Part shown: positions 32,200 through 44,016 of the stretch, one piece after another
Layout of the letters: each line of letters starts with the position of its first letter
Numbering within the stretch: the first letter of the stretch is position 1
Assembly: GCA_959347315.1 (NCBI GenBank)
Contig: OY365816.1
Location: 28,229,207-28,293,206, forward strand
DNA length: 64,000 nucleotides
Reading direction: 5' to 3'
Source: Bimastos eiseni
Lineage: Eukaryota > Annelida > Clitellata > Crassiclitellata > Lumbricidae
Position numbers and translations under genes: made by a program
The notes under the pieces: model-generated
What the model was told of the DNA's origin: nothing
Databases searched by the model: none
What the model saw: only the letters and a program-made list of their open reading frames with translations

Positions 32200-33385
32200 G
32201 TTAGTGCCTAAAATTAATTTCGAAAGACATAATTGTCAAAATCCCTTTAACGTCCTTACAGTTTACAAGCTAGAATCAAATCATACCACATGATCCACCA
32301 GGCACTATGTATTGTGTGATAGAGGTTTTCATTCATAGAGGCTAAGGCTCAAGTGTCGGCCATTGTTGAGTCAACATTAAAATATGATTTACTAAGCCAG
32401 AGTTGAAAATTGCAATCAGCAAACTATATTTAACTAATTTCAGTATGAGTATGTCAGTATGTGATTGGCAATGATGGCGGAGTAACTGATAAAGTAGGGA
32501 ATTCAAAAGGTATAATCGTTCTTGAGGCGTGCGTGATAAATAAATTATTGTGGAATATGGATCGGTTGCAGCAGAGGCTTACTTTGAGATTATAGTAATA
32601 ACCGGGATCGAGAAATACTGAGACGGCAGGATGATCTGGGCGAACGGAGAGAGCTGGATGTGAAGAGCTTGCGATTCGCGAATATATGTGGGTTTTGAGA
32701 AATGTAGTGAGTTGTAGGCTATGACTATATGACTATGACTAAAAAAGTTTCTATAGCACCGCCATAATAACCGACGGCCGGCATACCAAAACAAATCAGA
32801 AATCAGGTCAAATCCAAAAGGTCAGTGCTAAGAGACAGAAAGATAGTCTAAGGAGGATAGGCAAGGGCAAAAAGAAAAACGATTAAAGGATCTTGAAATG
32901 GATTCCCTCTTGGATTTTTATCCAGTTGAGGGACTTTAGAACGAGAGTTACATGATGGATGCCTGGGTTCCCTAATGACAGCTCAGGCAAATGAATATTC
33001 GGTAGGCCTAAGTTGCAAACTCTTGAGTTGTGTGGACCTAAAGTTAAAATGAACTGGAATTGAGCTTTGAGTAGACCTCACGATGCAGTTTTTAAATCGA
33101 TCGAGCATGGCCAGGGTGGGCGGAGATAACGAATGTGTGATGCAGGAATGCGAGAAGTAGGAGATGAGATTAAAGAAGGACACGTGGATCAATTAAGGCT
33201 CTAACATGCTTTGTCGTATAGCATTTACACTTCTGAATTGTGGATGGAAAATATCAACTGTAGTTGTTTTGTTAATTGTATTTCGTATGATCAAATAACG
33301 TTAACGTAGCAACATATATGGTCAATTAATCCGGTTTGAGTTTCCAACAAATCGTTAATGTCACGGCATAAGCCCATAGCTAATT

Positions 33386-34225
33386 AATCTTTTGTGTGCA
33401 GGTTCAAGTTGAATGAAATAATGGTTAAATTAAGACCATATCTAAAAGTCTATGGTTATAAGTACAGATATCCTAAGAATAGTTAAATGTCTAAGGCTAA
33501 AAAAGGTGATGTATCAGCCAAGGAACCAAGGTTTCTGGAGTGAGGTAGCCTGTAGAAGCGGCTAAAAGACTCAAGTTATGTAGTTTCATAAAAAATTTGT
33601 GTGCGCACACTAAATTCTTGTGTGCGCTGGCTCAACGACCCCTGTGTGCGTACACATGTGCATGGCTTTGAGGGAACTTTGCTTGTGACTGTTCAAAGTG
33701 TGCTAAGTCATTTGTGCATTATGTGTTTTCTGTCTAATGTTTAGGTATTGGGACAGTTCGTTTGATGATGATCTATTGGACGACAGAGTTGCAATGAACC
33801 TCCTCTATGTTCAGGTCTTATGTCATTTTAGGTCTTTATGTCATTATAGGTCTTATATTATTTTAAGTCTTATGTCATTTTAGTTCTTATGTCATGTTAT
33901 CTGACCTTTATATAGCACCACTTGCATACATTTCAGTGTTCATTGTTGGGTTGCCCATCCTCCCAGTCTCTGCGCACGGCCTTAATAAAAGGGGCGGGTG
34001 ATTGTTAAACGATTGCACATGAGCTTGATGAACAGAAGGATGCGGGTTCGATGCCCACTAACCTCACGAGGTCGAATCAGCCGTCCACTCGCTAGGGGTA
34101 ATGGTAAAATGGGCAGGACAAATCGGTGCCTCACAGTTATAAAATCGACTCTTGTTTAATTTGTTACCACGTCTTTGTACGGCAATCATACTGCGGCTTT
34201 TCAGTTTGAGTTGAATAAATGAAAT
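33386..34225 (+). repeat. 840-bp segmental duplicate containing SNX17 exon 8
   Basis: This segment is nearly identical, with no net insertion or deletion, to 38504-39343 (constant offset 5,118). I count four mismatches by eye (33846, 33978, 33992, 34057). It includes a complete, unchanged copy of SNX17 exon 8 at 33745-33814 with the TTTAG acceptor and GTCTTA donor, intron flanks, a GTGTGCGCACAC repeat, a 17-base minisatellite and a SINE-like 3' part with the B-box-like GGGTTCGATGCC. The right breakpoint coincides with the end of that SINE (TTGAATAAATGAAAT). The stray exon is outside the SNX17 reading frame, upstream of exon 1. Confidence 0.95.
33745..33814 (+). pseudogene. Orphan copy of SNX17 exon 8 upstream of the gene
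   Basis: Seventy bases identical to the genuine exon 8 (38863-38932), encoding YWDSSFDDDLLDDRVAMNLL with both splice sites intact. At this position it lies before SNX17 exon 1 and after no coding exon. Its length is not a multiple of three, so it cannot be an in-frame coding insertion. It could at most be spliced into a 5' untranslated leader. Confidence 0.9.
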
Positions 34226-34456
34226 AATAATTTGAGTGTATTAAATCGCAACTTCCGTCTGTCCAACCACTATTTGGAGCGTGACCTGAAACCGATCTTA
34301 CCTCTGCTCATTCATTTTGCTTTGACTGATCGCCGGTGAACGAGCTGACTCCTGCGACTTTGTTATTTTTTCTGTGTTGCTAAAATCTCTAGATTACGAG
34401 CATGATGGAGCGACTTGCGTTTACAATCTTCATCGACTTGCTCACTTGCTTTAGTA

Positions 34457-34466
34457 GTCACGTGAT
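34457..34466 (+). promoter_or_regulatory. GTCACGTGAT E-box (CLEAR-like) near SNX17 start
   Basis: A GTCACGTGAT decamer lies 41 bases upstream of the SNX17 start codon. It matches the core of the CLEAR element (GTCACGTGAC) bound by TFEB/MITF and USF factors in vertebrates. Placement near an endosomal gene is suggestive, but a single 9/10 match is weak evidence. Confidence 0.35.
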
Positions 34467-34506
34467 CTTGTTTTCAGGGTGGCGATGGAAGGCGTTTTCT
34501 AAAATC

Positions 34507-36170
34507 ATGCATTTCTCAATTCCGGACACAGCTGACATACTCGATCCGAAAGGATCCAGTTACTCCGTACGGTGCCCCTTTTCATCCCCTTTGCGTAACT
34601 TTCCCTCTTGAATTTCAAATATATTAGCTTGTGGAGTGAGTAGAAGGTGAGACCCTCCACCCTGGGCGTAATGTAACGCGATCACCCGGAATTGTTTGGC
34701 ATTACAATTATTTGTCAAACTTAGCCACTCAGTTTCAATACGACTGAAGGTCGGAAATCAGAAAATTAAATCATTTGTTGTCGATTAAATCTATTAAATT
34801 TGTTACAGGGTCATCATTCCCGAGATCGATTTGTGCAAATAAGCTGAGTGATTAGCGTTATTTGCCAAAAATATGACTCTAATGTTATTGCCGATAATTA
34901 AAACAAGTATTTACCTTATCTGATTGTACTTGACAGGTTTTCAACATTCATATCAACGGTGTATACCATTGCTCAGTTCGATACAGGCAGTTGAACGACT
35001 TCTATACACAAGTATGTGCTGACGATTTCTAATGGAAGATAATCACTTGATACCAACTGTCTTGTCTTCCCTGTCTGACCATCCTCTAAACACTTCGTGA
35101 GATGGTTACCATTTACCCCATCGATTGATGTTTAGTGGTTTGATAGTAGCGCTTAATAAATGCTGAAGTAACAATTGTATTTTGGACCCGATTTGATATT
35201 GTGTCAGTAAATTAGCTTATGTAGCTTTCATATTGGGCTGAGAATTCTTGAGGTTTTGCATTTTATGTTGCATGGTGGTTTCATTCATTCATTTATTCAT
35301 TCATTCACTCATTCATTCACTTTTTCACTCACTCACAATTCACTCTTCCACCCACCCACCCACCCACCCACCCATTGATTCAGGGACTCTCATGGCATCC
35401 TTTTATGATTTCTAGTCAAAGGTAGTGATGCAGAACGTATTTAAGTTCTTATTCTCATCGGTGCTATATTAATGCTTAGCCACGGTTTATTGTTTCAGTT
35501 GAAGAAAGACTTTGGTTCGGCCATTCTTCCATCATTCCCTCCGAAAAAACTCCTACCTCTGACGCCAACACAACTCGACGAGAGGCGCTTTGAGCTCGAA
35601 AGATTCGTCCAGCAGCGTACGACTCACGAGTTATTGCTCTATTTGCGTCTGTTGCTACAATCAATCAATGAAACTTTATATAGCGCATCTTTAAGAAATC
35701 TACTCTGTGGCGCTCTCTGTGCTATAGCCTATGATATTAAATGTGGTTTCTAATGATCAAGTTGCAACGGTTGGCAAAACAATGCACAATAAGCCGAAAG
35801 AGTTGCCATTAGTGGAAACAAATACAGGTGTGGAACCAATCAACGGATACCTATCAACAGATGGCCTGGATGTTCATGGTCTCTCAGCCACTATAGCATC
35901 TCCTCGAGGACTATTGGATTCTCAGTAGCTTTTATTACACCCTTGGAATTCAATTATTAAATAACTGATTAAACATTAAATAACTGATCTATCGTATGCT
36001 GTCGTAAACATCAATATTTTATATGAAATACATTTACAATGCTATCATAAGTGTAACTGTCTAAGTAATTTCCATTTTCCTCTTTTATATTCCTGTTTTC
36101 TTCAGTCAGTCAAATCTCATCGGTTGCCAACAGTTCTGTTTTCAATGGGTTCCTGCTAAGCGCCCAGCAA
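34507..36170 (+). CDS. SNX17: SNX17 exons 1-4, PX domain
   Basis: Residues 1-106. The phosphoinositide-binding features are present: the basic motif VRYRQL (Arg35), the FPPKK loop (Lys61-Lys62) and Arg75 in LDERRFELERF. Exon 4 ends with FLLSAQQ, matching human FLRKAQQ. An apparent read-through of exon 3 past its GTACGA donor at 35617 is not coding. Exon phases: 0, 0, 1, 0. Confidence 0.95.
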
Positions 36171-39100
36171 GTGAGTTTCTCTCGAGCTAACATGTTGCTG
36201 TATCCTGTGCAGTAATCTCTCATGCATTAGTTTATGTGTATGTATGTATCTGGCTATTTATATAGCACCTTATAAGAACCTCTCAAAGGCACCTACTTTT
36301 TATCTTTTGCTGCTACAAGTGCCTTTGATATGATTCACAAATTAGTATATACCCAGAAGTATGTGATTATTATAGTAATAGTAATTGTACTGCATCATAA
36401 AGGTTCGAGAGACACGGACAAGAAGAAGACCCTGCGAGGCCTATAAGTTCTTGAATCGTGCGAGGAGGGCAGGATCACAAACCATAACTCCAAACTTTAA
36501 GGATATACATTATACCTCTATTCCTAAATAACTAGTCAATTCCAATTTTTCTGTATGCTGTTATGTGATCTGTCATCTGGCAAGTTACATATAATAATTA
36601 ACAAATATCTTCATCATTGATTGTGCCTCTGAGTAGTCACCTTGAAGAGGCGCTATGCATAAATTCTCTTAATAATAGTAATAATAATAATAATCATCAT
36701 CATCATCCTTGTATAAAGACATCTTGATTAGTAAATATAATGCCAATAATAATGTCAACTGTCTTGCCTCAAAATGTCTTTCCTTCGACTGTTTGAAATC
36801 GAATGTGTCGTTCGTTTTGTATCAGGAGAGCCAACACGAGAAACCGGAAGATGTCAACCTCGACGTATATCTCGCTAATGGACACAAGATCACCGTGAAG
36901 ATCCAATCAACCGAACAGACGGAGGATGTGCTCGAGGTAAGAAAAGATTTTACAAAGACAACGTTCTCACTGCAGTGTCTTGTAGTGTAGACCAACTATA
37001 ATGTATTGTACTGTATTATTTAATTTTTACTGTTTTCTAGTTGACTTTTTGTTGAAATGTGTTCGTTATTGTAATGATTTGTAATGTTATTGTCTGATAC
37101 TTAGTCCCTAATGTCATGTATAATATTTTGTAATGTTGTGGTTTTGTAATGTTATTGTTTTGTAATGTTATTGTTTTGTAACGTTGATGTTTTGTAATGT
37201 TATGGTTTTGTAATGTTATTATTGGCTGCTTTTGTAATGTATTCGGAAATGTAATGTGTTGAATGTTACGATAAGCTGCTTGTCGTAATGTGTTATGCAG
37301 GGTATTGTGGTGCTAAGGTAGTAAGCTTCGTATCATAATGTTCTGTGCATTGTAATGTGATGATATGTTTATCTTCGGGTAATATGTAATGCAATCTGTA
37401 AGGTATTTTTTTAAGTTTTGGAGTTTTTGCTTTCCTTGTAAAAGATACTTCGGCAAAAACAGTTCGAATAATTTTTTTATCGTCGATCCTCATTTATATA
37501 GCACCTTTTAGAAATATAAGCACTACCAACTGATCACACTCAGATTGGTCGTATGCCACTTGCAAAAAAGAGGCTGGTTAAGTTATCATGGGGACAATTT
37601 TCCTATTAAAATAGAGGTGTGAGATAATTTTTCGTTTGCGTAACGATTAACTGTGACACCTTATATTGCCTGTTATTTTGTCTTCGCTCTTCACTTTTTA
37701 CAGGCAGTTGCCTCCCACATCGAGTTATCAGACCAATTCGTCTACTATTTTGGACTCTTTCTCGTCAGCAAGGACTCCACAAACGACAGCTCAAGTAGGA
37801 AATCATTCTGGTGATGTTGGTGTGAGGTCAAGAGGTCATGTTGATGATGGTTATTGGGATGATAGATTATCCAGTGCAGTGTGGTGATTCTTTTTGAAGG
37901 GTACATACAAGGAGGGTTGCTGAATCATTTCGGCCGCTGATCGTACTCTTGCAGTGCCAGTCCCAAGCTTGGAGAAAGACGTTTATCATCTTTTTTATGA
38001 CACAGCGTAGTTAAACAGCAAAAAGCCAACCAACCTTTGAAAATTTACTGATTTTATTAAAATGTACTATTTGCCTTGACCGCGTTGTCCATTGGACACC
38101 CAATGCTATAGAAGCTACTGACTATTTATATTTGGAACTGTGACACAAAATGTTTTCGCTGTGTTTTTAGTTGTGCGAAAGCTGCAGGACTTTGAGTCTC
38201 CGTATATTTCGCTCAAGTCTGCGCTCGGCTCTGGAACTCACTGGATCATGCTGCGCAAGACGTAAGCAACTTGTCAAGGTTTTCTATATTTTGTGAAATT
38301 CAAATACCTTAACCAGTTTTTGCACCTATTGATTGAGATAATATCTTAAGGTAATTTCTTCTCCTTCTCTTCTGTTGCTCTAAATTGGTTTGGCATACAT
38401 TTCCAAAAATGTACTCATGTGGTGATTGCGAAATGTACACCGTTCGTGTGAGGTACATATGTGTGCAAGAAATTTTGTGTGCTTAACATTTTATAAATGG
38501 TTCAATCTTTTGTGTGCAGGTTCAAGTTGAATGAAATAATGGTTAAATTAAGACCATATCTAAAAGTCTATGGTTATAAGTACAGATATCCTAAGAATAG
38601 TTAAATGTCTAAGGCTAAAAAAGGTGATGTATCAGCCAAGGAACCAAGGTTTCTGGAGTGAGGTAGCCTGTAGAAGCGGCTAAAAGACTCAAGTTATGTA
38701 GTTTCATAAAAAATTTGTGTGCGCACACTAAATTCTTGTGTGCGCTGGCTCAACGACCCCTGTGTGCGTACACATGTGCATGGCTTTGAGGGAACTTTGC
38801 TTGTGACTGTTCAAAGTGTGCTAAGTCATTTGTGCATTATGTGTTTTCTGTCTAATGTTTAGGTATTGGGACAGTTCGTTTGATGATGATCTATTGGACG
38901 ACAGAGTTGCAATGAACCTCCTCTATGTTCAGGTCTTATGTCATTTTAGGTCTTTATGTCATTTTAGGTCTTATATTATTTTAAGTCTTATGTCATTTTA
39001 GTTCTTATGTCATGTTATCTGACCTTTATATAGCACCACTTGCATACATTTCAGTGTTCATTGTTGGGTTGCCCATCCTCCCAGTCTCTGCGCACAGCCT

Positions 39101-42100
39101 TAATAAAAGAGGCGGGTGATTGTTAAACGATTGCACATGAGCTTGATGAACAGAAGGATGCGGGTTCGATGCCCTCTAACCTCACGAGGTCGAATCAGCC
39201 GTCCACTCGCTAGGGGTAATGGTAAAATGGGCAGGACAAATCGGTGCCTCACAGTTATAAAATCGACTCTTGTTTAATTTGTTACCACGTCTTTGTACGG
39301 CAATCATACTGCGGCTTTTCAGTTTGAGTTGAATAAATGAAATTTTTTAAATTCTTATTTATTTAATCTTGTGATGGTTTGATTATCGCTTTGTGATTTT
39401 GTTGGTATTAGAAGGTTTTTGTTGTTGAAGGCTGAGAGTGATGTTGACCGCGGTTGGGTTTCTGTCAACAAGGACCACACAAATCGATTGTCCTCTCTGC
39501 AACAGCGTGGATCAAAAAAAGAGGTTGAATTCAATCTACTGTCAGACCTTCAATTATTATTACTACTAGTACTGTTATTATTTTTATTATTATTTTTATT
39601 ATATTATCTTCAGATATATGTTTTATTGGTATTGTGATTGTTATTGTTGGTATTACTATTATTATTATTGGTATTATTATTATTATTGTTATCATTGGTA
39701 TTGGTGTTATAATTACTATTCCTGCTGTAATCCATTCCAAAATCTTCTCTGGGCAACTGCTGTTTCTGTTCATTCTCTTAAGACTTTTTTTCTCTAGGGG
39801 TTTTTCGCACTGGGAGGAGCGCCTCTGATTAGGTTATGTTGCGAGAGATGCTTTATAAGTCCGTAAATAGATTCAGATTAAATATTATTGTTTGTAATTG
39901 ATATTATTAATATCAAATCACAAAAGAAACTACAGATATAGTCACCAATTATGTAACACCGTGAACTGTCGGTGGAAAGATGAGTGATTGAGGGAGAGGA
40001 TTGGCCGCCTCGCTGTCTTATACCGGGGTAAAGAAAATGAATGGCAAACACTGCATACTCATGTGAGACTGCGCAGAGGTCTGCTCTGCTTATGAGTCTC
40101 GATGATTTCATTGCAGTACCTCAGGTTTGCTCGAACGTTGAAATACTACGGTCACGTCATCTTCAAGGCTTGTACCACGGACTACCCTCAGCCGGACACA
40201 CACGTCGTGGTCGCAGCCGGCAACAGGGAACTGAACTTTCGACTTCATCTCAAGGTTGATTCTATGTTGAATGTCTCAGGGCAAGCTCTGCTTCTGCATT
40301 CTTATGTTATCTCTTTCTCCAGGGCTTGTATCTTGTATAGAAATCGAAATGCATGAATAAATATGAGTGAATGATTGAATGAATAAGTAAGTGAGTAAAT
40401 GAATGAGTGAGTGAATTAGTGAGTAGATGAATTAGTGAATGAGTGAGTGAATCAATAAGTGCATGAGTGAGTGAATAAGTGAGTGAGTGAATGAGTGAGT
40501 GAATGAATAAGTAAATGAGTGAATGAATGAGTGAGTGAATGAATAAGTGAGTGAGTGAATGAATAAGTGAGTGAGTGAATGAATGAGTGAATGAGTAAGT
40601 GAATGAGTGAGTGAGTGAGTGAGTGAATCCTTTTCAGATATAGTTCATGTTGTTTTCTGTCTTACATTACAGTAATTGATCCTTATTTATTCCCATACTA
40701 ATTTCCAGTGAGTACATTTGTAATCGTACGTTTCATTCGTTATCCGTGTTGTCATTGGACTGTCATGATTCTCATTTTGTTTAGGACGAAGAGAAAGAGA
40801 TTAGTTTCAAGGTGACAAGAATGAGATGCTGGCGAATATCATCCGTGGTAGGTAGACGAAGTATTTCATCCGTTCATCAAACCGTTCATACTTTCATTCA
40901 ATCTGTTTCTATGCATGGTTCTGCTTATTTACTAAATAAATGTCTGTTCGCAAAAATATCTAACATTATTCGAATTGTAGACATTTCGCAAACTGTGTTT
41001 TTTCTGTAACCTAGTAGTTATTTCTCCTTTGTCACCTACTAAAATTGTTATCGCTTATAATGTCTTATAAAATAAAAGGTAGATTGAAACAGATACGAAT
41101 AACCATAAAAGTTTTTTATTTTTGGTGATACCTAGTTACAAAGGGAGTGACTGAATGCCTGTAGCATACAATTATTTTTTTCTTTATTTAGTTTCATTAA
41201 AATTAATAAAATAAAATACTTAGTAAAACATTTAGGCAATCCAGATTTTTTCCGTGGTCCGGTGCCGGATCTCGACCCACCCACCATCTGGGATAGTACA
41301 TAGGAGGCCACTGACTACAGGTAGCTATGGGTGGCACAATCAGTTGATGCCTTGGACATCGGTTACTAGTTGCAATGCAGAGTAGATGTTTCTGTGTTTA
41401 GGTTCCAGATGCCAGTTCCATTCGTGCCAACAAAGGTGCTTCTGGTCGGTTGGAGTTGGCCTTTGAATACCTCGTCGCTAAGAATAAACTCCAATGGATA
41501 ACACTCTTCAGCAGTCAGGTCAAGACTGGCTTTCGATTATCATCGCCTGCTGTTGATCGCTTTTTCATTCATCTTATCGGGTTTTTTAAAGACATTTTGT
41601 GAAATAAACAGTAAATAATAATAATTTTCGTTTTATTTCAAACCGCAGCATGATTACAATTACAGTATGAACGAATGATGAAAGGTCATTGCAGGAGTCG
41701 AATTAAACTGTCAGCAGCCATTGAAGGCGCTTATTACGTTTTACATCTGATTTAACCAATGCCGCCTCCCAGCGAACGAAGGACTAGTCAGCCTTTCGGG
41801 GATACGGGTATCAAACTCGGTTCCTCAGCTGCCAACAGTGAAATTCGAATTGTGTGATAACTTGTAATTATTTGTTCATACTGTACTTGTAATCATGCTG
41901 CGGTTTATCTGTTTGAAATATAACGGTGATGGTGATGGCTCTGAGTGGCTCTGTTGGTTTTTTCAGGCGATTCTGATGAGCATGTGTCTGCAGGGAATGG
42001 TCGATGAGCTGATCATGAAGAAGGAGGGACGCAGAATCAAGAAGGTAGAGCTTTCACAATGTATTGTATCATGGCTTCTTTGTCTTGTGTTTATTTGATC

Positions 42101-43976
42101 CTTGTTTTGTTTGGTTTTGATTTGTTTCGTGTGCTTCTGTCTCTATTTTCTCCTCTGATGACTTTTGTCAAATGATGGATCAGTCTGCAGCTTTTTGCTT
42201 TCAGTTCATGTCATTTTAGGTCTTGAGTCATTTTTATTTGTGTGTCAGTTTAGGTCTTATGTCATTTTAGACTTATGTCATTTTAGACTTATGTCATTTT
42301 AGACTTATGTCATTTTAGACTTATGTCATTTTAGACTTATGTCATTTTAGACTTATGTCATTTTAGACTTATGTCATTTTAGACTTATGTCATTTTAGAC
42401 TTATGTCATTTCAGACTTATGTCATTTCAGACTTATGTCATTTTAGACTTATGTCATTTTAGACTTATGTCATTTTAGACTCATGTCATTTTAGACTTAT
42501 GTCGTTTTAGACTTATGTCGTTTTAGACTTATGTCGTTTTAGACTTATGTCGTTTTAGACTTATGTCGTTTTAGACTTATGTCATTTTAGACTTATGTCA
42601 TTTTAGACTTATGTCATTTTAGACTTATGTCATTTTAGATCTTTAACTGCTAAATAGTAATAGTATAAGAAGGTGTGTTGTTTTGATTGTTTTTAGCCTC
42701 AAGACAGAGGACGGCTGTCAAACAAGTCCGGTCTTAATCGACAGATCAGTGGTTCGTTGACCAGATCGCCCTCCTCACCGATTGAGGTACAGAGAAACGA
42801 ATTGCAACCCTCGTCCCAGTCATGTCTGACTGGTTACGTTCAACACCCATGCACGCTTTTACCCTTTATCTTACATGGAACTATTAATTAGGTTGTTATT
42901 AATTAATGGGGGGTATTCTCCCAACCCTCTTCCTGTGCCTGAATCCTAAACACTAGTGGCACTGAGAAGGTTGCGTCTGAGCCAATGTCTTTTGCCAGGT
43001 CTGGACTGTCAACTGGACTTCTCGACCATGTATGTATTCATTCAAACATTTATATAGCACCCTATGCTAAATGGTGGTGGGTGTACTCGATCCGTAGCTG
43101 AGTAAATAAATCGACTTATGAAAATCACTTGTTGGAAAACTCCTGGGTTTTATTTTTAGAAGATATTTGGCACTAGAATAACATATTGACTTGACAAACT
43201 ATGACGTATTAGGAACAAAAAAGACAAGAAAACGCCAAGCAGTAGTTTTAATCGATTAAGCGAATAAGTTAAATTGAAAGCTCTGTGAATGGGTTAACCT
43301 GCCACCCAGCCCCAGGTAATTTATGGGAATTTACTGGAGGGGATGAAAAGTTAATAGGTAAGGGATGTTTAACCCTTTGACAATACAAAGGGTTACTTTT
43401 GAGAGCCTCACGGTGGCACTTAGGTGCATTGTTTTCTATTGTTTTGTTTTGCTCTTGATTGCCTGTTGTTCTGAGGCAGTTAACTTTTGTTGTTAATTAA
43501 CTGCTTGTGCTTCTCCATTTGTTCCCATTCCCTTTATGTAGAGCCTTGCTGGTTTAACCGTTTTCATGTGAATGAGTGTGTGTAGATACTCTACGTGTGT
43601 AATCGTGTATCTGGTATGTATATATGGTATGTATATATGGTATGTATATATGGTATGTATATATGGTATGTATATATGGTATGTATATATGGTATGTATA
43701 TATGTGTACGTGCATGTGTGTGTGTTTGTGTGTATGTATGCATAGGTGAACTTATGTGTGGTTTTATGCATGTATGTGTATATATGCCAAGAAGTGGGTG
43801 TATGTATGTATATAATTTGAATATCTATTTATATGTGGGTATATGTATGTAAGTATGCATGTGTGAGCTTATGTGTGGGTATGTGTATGCATATGCCAGT
43901 ATTTGTGTATGTATGTATATAATTGGAGTATATATACATGTACATATTTGTAGATGTATGTGTGTACATACCAGTA

Positions 43977-44016
<40 letters not shown>

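Larger units (their letters stand above)
32200..34506. promoter_or_regulatory. Divergent DMXL/SNX17 intergenic region
   Basis: 2.3 kb separates the DMXL and SNX17 start codons, which point away from each other, so both promoters must lie here (or within 5' leader introns). No TATA box could be assigned. The right half is occupied by an 840-base duplicate of SNX17 intron 7/exon 8/intron 8 (33386-34225), leaving only about 280 bases between that insertion and the SNX17 start. Apart from that duplicate I see no gene. Confidence 0.55.

Noticed and set aside
33745..33814. Orphan exon 8 as an alternative coding first exon of SNX17
   Set aside because: Seventy bases is not a multiple of three and there is no in-frame start joining it to exon 1. 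At most it could be a leader exon.
34030..34080. tRNA gene at the GGGTTCGATGCC box (and copies at 39,161 and 60,280)
   Set aside because: A B-box is visible, but no convincing A-box, anticodon loop or acceptor-stem pairing; better explained as SINE sequence.
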